From a virus: a stretch of 38,975 nt of DNA. The notes under the pieces were generated by a model that was given only the letters and a program-made list of their open reading frames with translations, had not been told where the DNA came from and searched no databases. The stretch spans positions 1 to 38,975 of the IMG/VR virus record IMGVR_UViG_3300003323_000385; one strand, written 5' to 3'. This document shows, piece by piece, positions 27,958 to 34,825 of the stretch (position 1 is the stretch's first letter; the number at the start of each line of letters is the position of its first letter). A program made the translations under genes and the position numbers.

Positions 27958-28640
27958 TGGCAGGCTACAACCCCGCGACAACCGATGCCTGGGACCTCAT
28001 CAAGCGCCGCCAGCAGGATGAGGCGCTGGCGACCAAGGAGGCTCTGCGGGTCGGGGGCACTCAGCCATTCCAGGTGAAGCGTAAGACCGCCCAGAGCATC
28101 GTCCGGATTGACGAGCAGCAGGAGGACCTGGAGGCCCAGCAGGCCCAGCTCGCGGAGCAGCAGGAGCAGCTCGCCGTGATCGTCTCGCAACTCGGCGATA
28201 TCGTCCAGGCCATCCCAGTGAACCGGAAGGGCGAGGGGACCAACGGCAACTGGACGCCGAGCGGGAGCTGGCAGGAGGTCGCTGCTGTCGAGGTCGGTCG
28301 CCCGGACGGCAAGAACAACATGGAGGCGCAGGCCATCGCCGTCATCAACGCGCAGTTGAACAGCAGCGAGGTGATCCTGCCCCTGGTGAAAATGCGCGTG
28401 GTGATCGACGGCGACGTGGGCGTGGAGGTGGACGCCCGCGGCAACTTCGTGGTGGGCGACGGCTCGGGCAGCAAGGTGTTCGTGTCCGGCACCGCGCTGA
28501 ACGTCCACGTACGCAGCGGCAGCGGCAACGTCCGCGCCTCGGTCCAGGTTCGATTCGACTGGACTATCGCACCGACGCAGGGCTATAGCTGGAGCGGCAC
28601 CCTCGCCCAGATCGCTCTGGATGCGTCGTTCACCCCCTAG
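27957..28640 (+). CDS. Minor tail protein with coiled coil
   Basis: A 227-residue protein starting at ATG 27957 (TGATG overlap with the hub gene; ggggagg upstream). Residues 45-85 form a Gln/Glu-rich coiled coil (DEQQEDLEAQQAQLAEQQEQ). The C-terminal part is all-beta (VVIDGDVGVEVDARGNFVVG, VHVRSGSGNVRASVQVRFDW), like trimeric tip components of actinophage tails. Probably part of the receptor-binding apparatus; no enzymatic motif. Confidence 0.72.
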   Translation: MAGYNPATTDAWDLIKRRQQDEALATKEALRVGGTQPFQVKRKTAQSIVRIDEQQEDLEAQQAQLAEQQEQLAVIVSQLGDIVQAIPVNRKGEGTNGNWTPSGSWQEVAAVEVGRPDGKNNMEAQAIAVINAQLNSSEVILPLVKMRVVIDGDVGVEVDARGNFVVGDGSGSKVFVSGTALNVHVRSGSGNVRASVQVRFDWTIAPTQGYSWSGTLAQIALDASFTP

Positions 28641-28643
28641 GAT
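28638..28643 (+). promoter_or_regulatory. Leaderless -10 box before the 28651 gene
   Basis: TAGGAT overlaps the upstream TAG stop; seven bases (ggcgggc) then ATG 28651. No clear -35. Confidence 0.35.
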
Positions 28644-28650
28644 GGCGGGC

Positions 28651-29019
28651 ATGACTGGAGTCCTCGGGCAGCCGTACCTGACGCGGCAGGACATCGCTGT
28701 CGGCGTCGGCACTGACCAGCGTCTCGGCTTCCGGTGGTTCCGCCAGGCGGCGGATGGTGGCCGTGAGCACGTGGACCTGTACGGCTACACGGGCGTGGTC
28801 CGGTTCGAGTCGATGGATGGGCGGCCGTGGGTCGAGTTCGCGCCGCTCCTCCACGAGGATGGCCTGTGCGAGGTGATCCTGACGCCCGACACCACGGACG
28901 GCATCGAGTGGCTGTCGCGCACCTCTGGCCGGTGGTCCGTCGTTCTGACGGCCCCTGATGGCACTAAGACCTGCCTGGCGGCGGGGTATCTGAGCATCGT
29001 GAGCATGGGAGCACTTTGA
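28651..29019 (+). CDS. Small minor tail protein
   Basis: A 122-residue beta-rich protein (GTDQRLGFRWFRQAADGGRE, VDLYGYTGVVRFESMDG, CEVILTPDTTDGIEWLSRTS) similar in plan to the short BppU-N-like or tail-tip proteins (LxFxWxxxxGxxVDLxGYTG) encoded before fibers in many siphophages. No Shine-Dalgarno; ATG is seven bases after TAGGAT. The end overlaps the start region of the tailspike gene. Likely links the fiber to the baseplate. Confidence 0.65.
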   Translation: MTGVLGQPYLTRQDIAVGVGTDQRLGFRWFRQAADGGREHVDLYGYTGVVRFESMDGRPWVEFAPLLHEDGLCEVILTPDTTDGIEWLSRTSGRWSVVLTAPDGTKTCLAAGYLSIVSMGAL

Positions 29020-29021
29020 GC

Positions 29022-30914
29022 ATGACCATGGAAGTCAAGGACGTTGTGCAGGTCGGCATCCCCGGCTCCGCGGGCACGGTCACACCGGCAGCCCAGGCTG
29101 CATTGGCAGCGGGGGAGCTGGCGCGAGATGCAGCGATCGCTGCCCAGGAGGCCGCCGAGTTTGCCGCGGAGCACTCTGGCAATCTCGCGTCGGCAACGGC
29201 GGTGACTCTCTCGCCCGATGCCCCGGCGACCGTAGTCCTGGAGGGGCCACTCGATGCGCGCAACGCGCGATTCGGAATCCCCCGGGGCCTCCCTGGCGTC
29301 AACGCCGTGGAGAACGACGCGGCCGTTGCCACATACCTGCGATCCGAGGGCACGCAGGCGCGCCAGGCCGCGAGCGAGCGCATCGCCGCAGAAGTGGCAG
29401 GCCGGAGCGCGAAGGCAGTAGGCGCTGGGCTCGGTGCCGCCAATGATTCCCCGTTGCTCCAGGCGCTCCTGGACGTGTTCGACAACGTGGTGATTCCTGC
29501 CGGAACGTACAACATCGGCACCCCCCTGGTTATCCCCCGCAGTGGGCAGACGATTACGTTTGCGGCGGGAACCAAGCTCAAGGCGCAGGCGGGGCTTGGC
29601 GGGCTCGGGGTGGCGATGCTGAGCGCTACCGGACGTAGCGAAGTCACCGTCGTGGGCAACGGCGTGATCTTCGACATGAATGCGGTCACGGATCGTGCAA
29701 TTCGGATCATGGGCACAAGCTCGGCCAACGTCGATGGCATCAGGGTTTCCGGAGTGAAGGCCATCAACGCGCCGAGCACGGCGGATGGCTCTGCTGCTAT
29801 CGAGTTCCGCTACGTCAACAGCCCCGATGTGGTCGGCATCGAGGTTCGGGACTACGGGTACGCCACGACGCGACCAGCTGGAGATGGATGGGGCTACGGG
29901 CTCGGATTCTTCTTCTGCACGGATGTGAAGACTTCCCGCATCCGCCTTATCAACTGCGATGTGGGCCTGGAGATTCAGGCGTGCGACGATGTGCAGGCAT
30001 CGCTCCTCACGATCCGCGGGTGCCGTGATAACGGCATCTACATCCTGTCCAACTCGACCTCGGTCAACATCTCGCAGTCCCGCATCGACGCCTGCGAGGA
30101 GGGCGTCGTGGTCCGGTCGGATGACGTGACGCTGGATCGCGTCAAGATCACCAACTGCACCAACAAGGGCGTGAGCCTGCGAGTGGGTCAGCGAGTCAAG
30201 ATCACCCGCTGCCATTTCCAGGGCAACGCCACCCACATTGGCGACGCGGGGGCCACCGGGGGAACAGTGAGCCGCGGGATGGTCTGCGGTAACACGTTCA
30301 AGGATTCCACCGCAGCAGCCATCTTCCTAGTTCTGCTGACGGACTCGGACATCTGCGGGAACAGCTTCGATGAATCCCTGGTCACGGATCACGTCATCCG
30401 GGTGAATAACGCCCTGCGCGTCCGGATCAACGAAAACCGATTCGACAACCCGGGCAAGACGGCCGCGAACACCGTCCGCGTCGCTGGCTCGTCGGTTGAC
30501 TGCGAGGTGGCGCGTAACACATTCGTCGTCGCAGCCACGGCTATCAACATCTACGACTCGGGCGCGCTCCCGACCGGTACTCGGATCATCCACAACCTGT
30601 TCCGGGATGTCACGACGCAGATCGCGCTGAGCGGTGGCGTCCTCGCGCAGACCGTGCGCGTGCCCATCGTCGCCAGCGCCCTTAACAACTTCGGATTCAT
30701 CGCGGCCGGGGCGTCGGCTTCGTTCGACATGAACGTCCCGAGCGCTGCGGTGGGTGATCGCGTCATCCTGAACCCGCCGAACAACCCGGATGGCATCGTT
30801 TTCCAGGCGTTCGTTAGCGCAATCGATACCGTCACGGTTCGAGCCCGCAACGTCTCCGGCGCGAGCATCGACCCTGACCCGGCATCCAGTCGGTATCGGG
30901 TCGAGGTCGGCTGA
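29022..30914 (+). CDS. Tail fiber/tailspike with right-handed beta-helix
   Basis: A protein of about 630 residues. The N-terminal 110 residues contain an Ala-rich helical stalk (PAAQAALAAGELARDAAIAA) likely for attachment. The central part repeats short beta-helix turns with stacked Asn/Val/Ile (NGIYILSNSTSVNISQSRID, EEGVVVRSDDVTLDRVKITN, KGVSLRVGQRVKITRCHF), the pectate-lyase-like fold of tailspikes that bind or cleave surface polysaccharide. The C-terminus is a beta domain. Start may be TTG 29016 (TTGA overlap) or ATG 29022; GGGAG lies at 29007-29011. Confidence 0.83.
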   Translation: MTMEVKDVVQVGIPGSAGTVTPAAQAALAAGELARDAAIAAQEAAEFAAEHSGNLASATAVTLSPDAPATVVLEGPLDARNARFGIPRGLPGVNAVENDAAVATYLRSEGTQARQAASERIAAEVAGRSAKAVGAGLGAANDSPLLQALLDVFDNVVIPAGTYNIGTPLVIPRSGQTITFAAGTKLKAQAGLGGLGVAMLSATGRSEVTVVGNGVIFDMNAVTDRAIRIMGTSSANVDGIRVSGVKAINAPSTADGSAAIEFRYVNSPDVVGIEVRDYGYATTRPAGDGWGYGLGFFFCTDVKTSRIRLINCDVGLEIQACDDVQASLLTIRGCRDNGIYILSNSTSVNISQSRIDACEEGVVVRSDDVTLDRVKITNCTNKGVSLRVGQRVKITRCHFQGNATHIGDAGATGGTVSRGMVCGNTFKDSTAAAIFLVLLTDSDICGNSFDESLVTDHVIRVNNALRVRINENRFDNPGKTAANTVRVAGSSVDCEVARNTFVVAATAINIYDSGALPTGTRIIHNLFRDVTTQIALSGGVLAQTVRVPIVASALNNFGFIAAGASASFDMNVPSAAVGDRVILNPPNNPDGIVFQAFVSAIDTVTVRARNVSGASIDPDPASSRYRVEVG

Positions 30915-30917
30915 GCG

Positions 30918-30923
30918 TAGGAT
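30918..30923 (+). promoter_or_regulatory. Leaderless -10 box before the holin-like gene
   Basis: TAGGAT, six bases (gcggcc), ATG 30930. Same layout as 28638. No strong -35. Confidence 0.35.
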
Positions 30924-30929
30924 GCGGCC

Positions 30930-31337
30930 ATGACCGAACGCATGCAGCTCGATGCACGAGTGATCTCCCGCGGCGAGGTGGAGCTGGCTGACGGCTCGCA
31001 GCTCGTCATTCCCAACGAGGGTGTGCCCACTCAGGTGGCGAACCCCGGCCGCGCCGTCGTGCGTACGCTGGTCGCCAACCTGGTGGGCCTCCTGGTGGCC
31101 CTGCCGACGATCAACGCGGCACTGGCCGCCCTCCAGGACTTCCTGGCCACGCAGACGCTCTACGAGCTGCCCGCGTGGGTCTGGGTGGTCGTGAACGGCG
31201 CGGCGGCGGCGTTCCTGTTCGTGTCGCTCCTCATCACCCGCCTCATGGCGGTGCCGGGGATCAACGAGTGGGTGAAGCGCTACATCCCGGCGCTGGCCCC
31301 CATCCCGTTGGTCAAGGCCGACGATTCCAACGGCTGA
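30930..31337 (+). CDS. Two-TM membrane protein, holin candidate
   Basis: A 135-residue protein with a charged N-terminal domain (RVISRGEVELADGSQLVIPN) and two TM segments near 45-70 (VVRTLVANLVGLLVALPTI) and 82-106 (VWVVVNGAAAAFLFVSLLIT), ending in a charged tail. This size, topology and position at the end of the tail operon resemble actinophage holins, which make the membrane hole that lets endolysin out. It is the last gene before a strong terminator. Other candidates are 13769 and 10565. Confidence 0.65.
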   Translation: MTERMQLDARVISRGEVELADGSQLVIPNEGVPTQVANPGRAVVRTLVANLVGLLVALPTINAALAALQDFLATQTLYELPAWVWVVVNGAAAAFLFVSLLITRLMAVPGINEWVKRYIPALAPIPLVKADDSNG

Positions 31338-31347
31338 TATCGCGCCG

Positions 31348-31391
31348 ACGACGAGAGCCCCCATCCACATCGGATCGGGGGCTCTCGTCGT
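31348..31391. terminator. Strong bidirectional terminator
   Basis: ACGACGAGAGCCCCC (31348-31362) pairs perfectly with GGGGGCTCTCGTCGT (31377-31391), 15 bp with a 14-base loop and TTTCT after it on the plus strand. It lies between convergent operons. Confidence 0.88.
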
Positions 31392-31401
31392 TTCTGCGGG
31401 C

Positions 31402-31800
31402 CTAGCTGGCCTCCTGGGTATCCTCACCTGCCCCCGACGATTCCAGGGCCTCCTGGAGGCGCTGAGCGCGTCGCTCGCGGGCGAGCTTGTTGCGCCGGAT
31501 GCGCCGGGCCTCGGCCTTCGCCCGTTCGACTGCCGCCTGGCGCGCGCCGTCCGCCGCGTTGCAGCTCATACACGCGGGCCGCAGGTTGCCCTTCACGTAC
31601 TTGCCACCCTTCCGGCCGGGCCGGGGGTAGCGGTCGCGGGTGATCTCCGAGCAGAGGAGCTGACGGCCGCAGAACGCGCAGGGGGCGGTGATGCCATCGC
31701 CGAACGTCCCGAGCAGCCAGACGTTTAGCGCCCGGCGCACCGCGGCGCTGGGTACGTCGTTCTTGTTCGAGCCCCTGTTGGCCCGCCGCGGTGCGCCCAA
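31402..31800 (-). CDS. HNH endonuclease-like protein
   Basis: A 132-residue protein. CAFCGRQLL (C41, C44) and RPACMSCN (C77, C80, N81) form the structural zinc site of HNH nucleases. Between them EITRDRYPRPGRKGG and YVKGN give the beta-beta-alpha core, with D56-R57 where many HNH enzymes have DH; this DR variant is common in phage members. The C-terminus is a basic helical tail. Starts at TTG 31800 with aggtaggg ahead of it. It is the last gene of the leftward operon. Such proteins may nick DNA in packaging or replication. Confidence 0.8.
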   Translation of the reverse strand: MGAPRRANRGSNKNDVPSAAVRRALNVWLLGTFGDGITAPCAFCGRQLLCSEITRDRYPRPGRKGGKYVKGNLRPACMSCNAADGARQAAVERAKAEARRIRRNKLARERRAQRLQEALESSGAGEDTQEAS

Positions 31801-31804
31801 GGCC

Positions 31805-31987
31805 CTACCTGTCGTCCTGCCAGCGAGCCTCGGCCGCGCGGTACGCCTGGTCCTCCAGGTCGAGGGCGGCGTCGATGTCGCCCGTGCCGTCGCAGCGCGG
31901 GCAATCGTCCGTCTCGGCGTAGTTCACCTCGGGCTCCTCGTGGATGACCACGGAGCCCGCGCCGAGGCAGTCCGGGCAGGTGCTCAT
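31805..31987 (-). CDS. DnaJ-type zinc-finger protein (60 aa)
   Basis: A 60-residue protein with two CxxCxGxG units: CPDCLGAG at the N-terminus and CPRCDGTG in the middle, together one DnaJ-like zinc centre. The C-terminus is an acidic helix (DIDAALDLEDQAYRAAEAR). Standalone DnaJ-like fingers are common in actinophages and may bind nucleic acid or protein. The ATG overlaps the upstream TGA (ATGA). Confidence 0.7.
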   Translation of the reverse strand: MSTCPDCLGAGSVVIHEEPEVNYAETDDCPRCDGTGDIDAALDLEDQAYRAAEARWQDDR

Positions 31988-32358
31988 CGCAGGCCCTCCA
32001 GTTCGTCGGCGAGGAGGAGCTGGACCTCTGCCAGCGTCTTCGCGTTCCGGGCGGCGGCGTAGAGCGTACCGACCAGCTCGCGACGCTCGCGCTTGGCCTT
32101 GGCCTCCAGCTCGCGCTCATGCTCGTCACGCCATTCCTGGAGCCCCAGGCCCGCCACGGCCGACGACTGGAACCTGCGCAGGTCGCGCTCCAGGTAGGCG
32201 CGGACGCCCTCGGGGGGAAGCTCGGAGGACATCACCCCATACCGGGCGATCTGAGCGCGCATGGCGTAGTGGTCCTCCATGGTGGCGACGTTGTGCTCGA
32301 TCACCACCTGGACGGCGGGAGCGCCGGGGAAGGCGGGTTCAGGAGGGAGGACGCCCAT
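31984..32358 (-). CDS. Helical hypothetical protein (124 aa)
   Basis: Starts at ATG 32358 in an ATGA overlap with the winged-helix gene. The sequence is largely helical: VVIEHNVATMEDHYAMRAQI, LRRFQSSAVAGLGLQEWRDE, then a charged coiled coil (HERELEAKAKRERRELVGTL) and AKTLAEVQLLLADELEGL. No catalytic or zinc motif. Function unknown; belongs to the leftward regulatory operon. Confidence 0.65.
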   Translation of the reverse strand: MGVLPPEPAFPGAPAVQVVIEHNVATMEDHYAMRAQIARYGVMSSELPPEGVRAYLERDLRRFQSSAVAGLGLQEWRDEHERELEAKAKRERRELVGTLYAAARNAKTLAEVQLLLADELEGLR

Positions 32359-32882
32359 CAGCCCATCTCCTCGGCGAGCTTGGCGGCGTCTTCCTCGGGG
32401 TTGAGGTAGGCGTGGATCGCGGCGTCCGCCCATTCGGGCTCGCCCGTCTCCCACCGCATGCGAGCCCGCGCAGCGCGCATTCCGGCGTCGTGGTCGCGCT
32501 CGGCCTTGCTCGGCTGTGCGGAGCCCGTGGGGGCCTCCTCACCCTCCAGGGCGGCGCGCCAGACGATGCCGGGTCGGCCGGAGCGCAGTGGACGCTTGAG
32601 CACCGAGCCGTCATCTGCACGAGCCTCGGTCACCCAGCCGGTCAGCACCAGCTCGTTGCGGCGGGAGCGCACGCCCGAGGCGCTGAACTTGTCGTCGGGG
32701 TGGCGCTGGACGAGGTGCGCCAGCAGCTCCTCATCCGTCGCGGGCCCGCTTTCGGTGAGCGCGCGGCGGATGCGTGTGTACAGCTTGGCGGTGCTCTCCT
32801 TGGTGAGGGACAGGGCGGCCTCCCAGCTCGTGCTGCGGCCGTTGCGCTGGACGCGCGTCTTGGGGTCGGGGGTGGTGGTCAT
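32358..32882 (-). CDS. Winged-helix DNA-binding protein
   Basis: A 174-residue protein. Residues 33-85 (KLYTRIRRALTESGPATDEE, LLAHL, SASGVRSRRNELVLTGWV) are a winged-helix domain of the kind in which SGxRSRRxELxxxGxV is the recognition helix and wing; it is frequent in actinophage early regions. The C-terminal half is acidic and disordered-looking. A strong Shine-Dalgarno (ccgaaaggc) precedes the ATG. Could act as a transcription regulator or replication accessory. Confidence 0.75.
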   Translation of the reverse strand: MTTTPDPKTRVQRNGRSTSWEAALSLTKESTAKLYTRIRRALTESGPATDEELLAHLVQRHPDDKFSASGVRSRRNELVLTGWVTEARADDGSVLKRPLRSGRPGIVWRAALEGEEAPTGSAQPSKAERDHDAGMRAARARMRWETGEPEWADAAIHAYLNPEEDAAKLAEEMG

Positions 32883-32906
32883 GCTCGTGCCTTTCGGTTC
32901 AGTGGC

Positions 32907-33293
32907 TTACTGGGGGCGGATGTACTCGACGGGGGCGGACGCCCCGTACGGGGGGAGCGCGAGGCGCGCCTGGACAGCGACGATGAGCTGGCCCTGGCTG
33001 GAGGGACCCCAGCCGCGCATCTCGGGCACGGCCATGTCGAAGTCGTCCATGGAGACGTAGCGCGGGATCGCGTCATCGGATGCGGCGACATCCTCGGCGA
33101 TGCGCTCCACTGCGCAGTCGAAATCGTTGAGCAGGTCGCGCACGACCTCGGCGACGCGCTCGGGCACGTCCGCCTCGCGCTTGGGGTTCTCGTAGCGCCA
33201 GACCTGCTGGGCTGAGATGCCGAGGCGGTCGGCGAGGAAGTCTGTCGATACTCCGAGCGCGTCGTGCGCCGTGCGGAGGTCGGCGGGGCTCAA
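32907..33293 (-). CDS. Xre-like HTH regulator
   Basis: A 128-residue protein starting at TTG 33293 (TTGA overlap with the small membrane gene). Residues 1-35 (SPADLRTAHDALGVSTDFLA, DRLGISAQQVWRYENP) are a lambda-repressor/Xre-type HTH. The remainder is acidic with a small beta region (AIPRYVSMDDFDMAVPEMRG). As the nearest true HTH to the divergent operator at 33447-33460 it is the best candidate for its regulator, perhaps an autoregulated early repressor. A longer upstream in-frame extension is rejected because it overlaps the membrane gene in reverse of the usual spacing. Confidence 0.72.
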   Translation of the reverse strand: MSPADLRTAHDALGVSTDFLADRLGISAQQVWRYENPKREADVPERVAEVVRDLLNDFDCAVERIAEDVAASDDAIPRYVSMDDFDMAVPEMRGWGPSSQGQLIVAVQARLALPPYGASAPVEYIRPQ

Positions 33294-33400
33294 AACGCCC
33301 CCTTGCGCGGGCGCTGGTTCAGCGCGATGAGCAGGGCGGTGACGACGGCCGCGGGCATGTAGCCCAGCCAGATCACCAGGATGATGTCCCAAGGGTTCAC
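33290..33400 (-). CDS. Tiny single-TM protein (36 aa)
   Basis: A 36-residue ORF beginning at GTG 33400 behind accgaaagga: MNPWDIILVIWLGYMPAAVV then TALLIALNQRPRKGAF. One TM segment followed by a basic tail. It is the first gene after the leftward promoter at 33431-33459 and is coupled to the Xre-like gene. Small membrane proteins made early can modulate host membrane or regulators, but no function can be assigned. Confidence 0.65.
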   Translation of the reverse strand: MNPWDIILVIWLGYMPAAVVTALLIALNQRPRKGAF

Positions 33401-33430
33401 GTGGGGGTCCTTTCGGTTCGGATGTCAGAG

Positions 33431-33459
33431 ACTCTACACCGAAACAGTTTGGTTGCAAA
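33431..33459 (-). promoter_or_regulatory. Leftward promoter sharing the central operator
   Basis: Minus strand TTTGCA (33459-33454), 17-base spacer, TAGAGT (33436-33431). Its -35 overlaps the palindrome GTTTG-GTTG-CAAAC at 33447-33460. Confidence 0.7.
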
Positions 33460-33477
33460 CCATGGATGTGTTAGAGT
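33447..33477 (+). promoter_or_regulatory. Rightward promoter sharing the central operator
   Basis: TTGGTT (33449-33454), 17-base spacer, TAGAGT (33472-33477), seven bases, ATG 33485. The palindrome GTTTG-GTTG-CAAAC (33447-33460) covers the -35 boxes of both divergent promoters. Confidence 0.7.
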
Positions 33478-33484
33478 CGCTAAC

Positions 33485-33682
33485 ATGACACGCACCGAAC
33501 GCCGCCAGACGCGGCTCCTCCTGGTCATCATCGTGCTGGCCTCGGCCCTCGGCCTCCTGGCCGTGCCCCCGACTGCGGACGGCTCGGCACTCATCCCGCT
33601 GTCGCTGGTCGGTGGCATCGTCGGGCTCTGGCTCCTGCGCCCGGGCAAGGCAAAGGCCCCCCGGCAGAACCGAGGGGCCTAG
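33485..33682 (+). CDS. Two-TM membrane protein (65 aa), leaderless start
   Basis: A 65-residue protein with two hydrophobic segments: LLLVIIVLASALGLLAVPP and LIPLSLVGGIVGLWLL, joined by a short loop, with basic ends (TRTERRQTR, KAKAPRQNRGA). No Shine-Dalgarno; the ATG is seven bases after TAGAGT. It is the first gene of the rightward early operon, opposite another tiny membrane gene. Function unknown; exclusion or membrane-regulatory roles are possible. Confidence 0.68.
   Translation: MTRTERRQTRLLLVIIVLASALGLLAVPPTADGSALIPLSLVGGIVGLWLLRPGKAKAPRQNRGA
33653..33679 (+). terminator. Hairpin at the end of the early membrane gene
   Basis: AGGCCCC (33653-33659) pairs with GGGGCCT (33673-33679), with an inner CGG/CCG stem. 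It overlaps the stop region of the 33485 gene and could partly terminate transcription before the recombination genes. Confidence 0.5.
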
Positions 33683-33754
33683 CACCCGAAAGGTTGCCCT
33701 CCACCCCTGGAAAGCGAACACGCAAACCCACCATACACCGAAAGGTCCACCCCC

Positions 33755-34795
33755 ATGAAAAACCTCACCGTACTGGCTGACGGCACCGACGAGGCCGCCT
33801 GGCTCGCCGCTCGAATCCCGGTCATCACCGCCACGCAGGCGGCGGCCATCGCGGGCTCGCACCCGTACTACAAGCTGATCGATGTCTGGAACGAGAAGAC
33901 CGACCCGAACCACGACAGCGAGGCGAACCGGAACGCCTACCTGATGGCGCGCGCCGCGGTCGGCGCGGAGCGTGAGCCCGAGATCATCCGCTGGGCCACC
34001 GAGCTGCCGGAGACGGGCGGGGCGTCCGCGCCGTTCAAGCCGTCGCACGCGCTCGTCACCCGGCCCGAGCTGATCGAGGAGTTCCCCGAGCTGCCCCCGG
34101 CTGCGACGCCGGATGCGTGGAAGTCCGTCCGCGGCAAGCTCGTGCTGATGGAGGCGAAGACCACCCAGCAGGACTGGGAGAGCGACGGCCTCCCGCAGCA
34201 CATCTACGACCAGGTGCTCTGGCAGCGCTGGGTGACCGGCGCGGTGACTGTCTGGATCGCCGTCGAGCGCACCGAGTGGACCGGCCGCGGTGCCAACAAG
34301 GTGGCCACCATCGTGGCCCGCTCCATCCTCAAGGTCAGCGACGACGACCCCCAGCGCCTCGCGTTCCTCCAGGAGCGCGTCGCCGAGTTCCGCCAGATGG
34401 TCGCCGAGGGCATCGCGCCCGAGTCCGACGTGAACCTGTCGGAGCCCTCCGACTGGAACGAGGCCGAGGAGTTCGAGCGCATCGAGCAGGACCTGGACCG
34501 GCTGGCCGAGATCGAGGATGAGATCGCGGCCAAGGTCAAGGAGGCCGACGCGATCAAGAAGCGGATCAAGCCCATCGTCACGTCGTACGCCGGGCGTCGC
34601 ATCCACCTGATCGGCAAGCGCCGCATCGTCAAGCTCGTGCGCTCGTACGTGACCAAGCGGGACTTCTCCCAGGTGGACCCCGCCACCCTCCGCGCCATCA
34701 CCTCCTGGAGCGAGCAGGAGACGATGCGGGTCGAGCCGAACCCTGACTACATCCCGCCCGCCGAGCCGGTCGCGCCCGCGCCGGTTCAGGACTAA
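33755..34795 (+). CDS. YqaJ-family exonuclease (RecE/lambda Exo-like)
   Basis: A 346-residue nuclease of the PD-(D/E)xK class that degrades one strand from DNA ends to feed an annealing protein. The start IPVITATQAAAIAGSHPYYK followed by LIDVWNEKT matches the YqaJ N-terminus. GAEREPE (E72), D120 and LMEAK (E133, K135) form the metal/nuclease core, and QVLWQ (Q153) the final motif. Residues 235-275 form a coiled coil (EQDLDRLAEIEDEIAAKVKE). Shine-Dalgarno ccgaaagg precedes ATG 33755. RecT follows directly. Confidence 0.88.
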   Translation: MKNLTVLADGTDEAAWLAARIPVITATQAAAIAGSHPYYKLIDVWNEKTDPNHDSEANRNAYLMARAAVGAEREPEIIRWATELPETGGASAPFKPSHALVTRPELIEEFPELPPAATPDAWKSVRGKLVLMEAKTTQQDWESDGLPQHIYDQVLWQRWVTGAVTVWIAVERTEWTGRGANKVATIVARSILKVSDDDPQRLAFLQERVAEFRQMVAEGIAPESDVNLSEPSDWNEAEEFERIEQDLDRLAEIEDEIAAKVKEADAIKKRIKPIVTSYAGRRIHLIGKRRIVKLVRSYVTKRDFSQVDPATLRAITSWSEQETMRVEPNPDYIPPAEPVAPAPVQD

Positions 34796-34798
34796 ACT
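34793..34798 (+). promoter_or_regulatory. -10 box before recT
   Basis: TAAACT spanning the exonuclease stop codon, 27 bases ahead of GTG 34826; no good -35. Shine-Dalgarno ccgaaagga is at 34811-34819. Confidence 0.35.
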
Positions 34799-34825
34799 AG
34801 AACCACCCAACCGAAAGGAAAGAAC

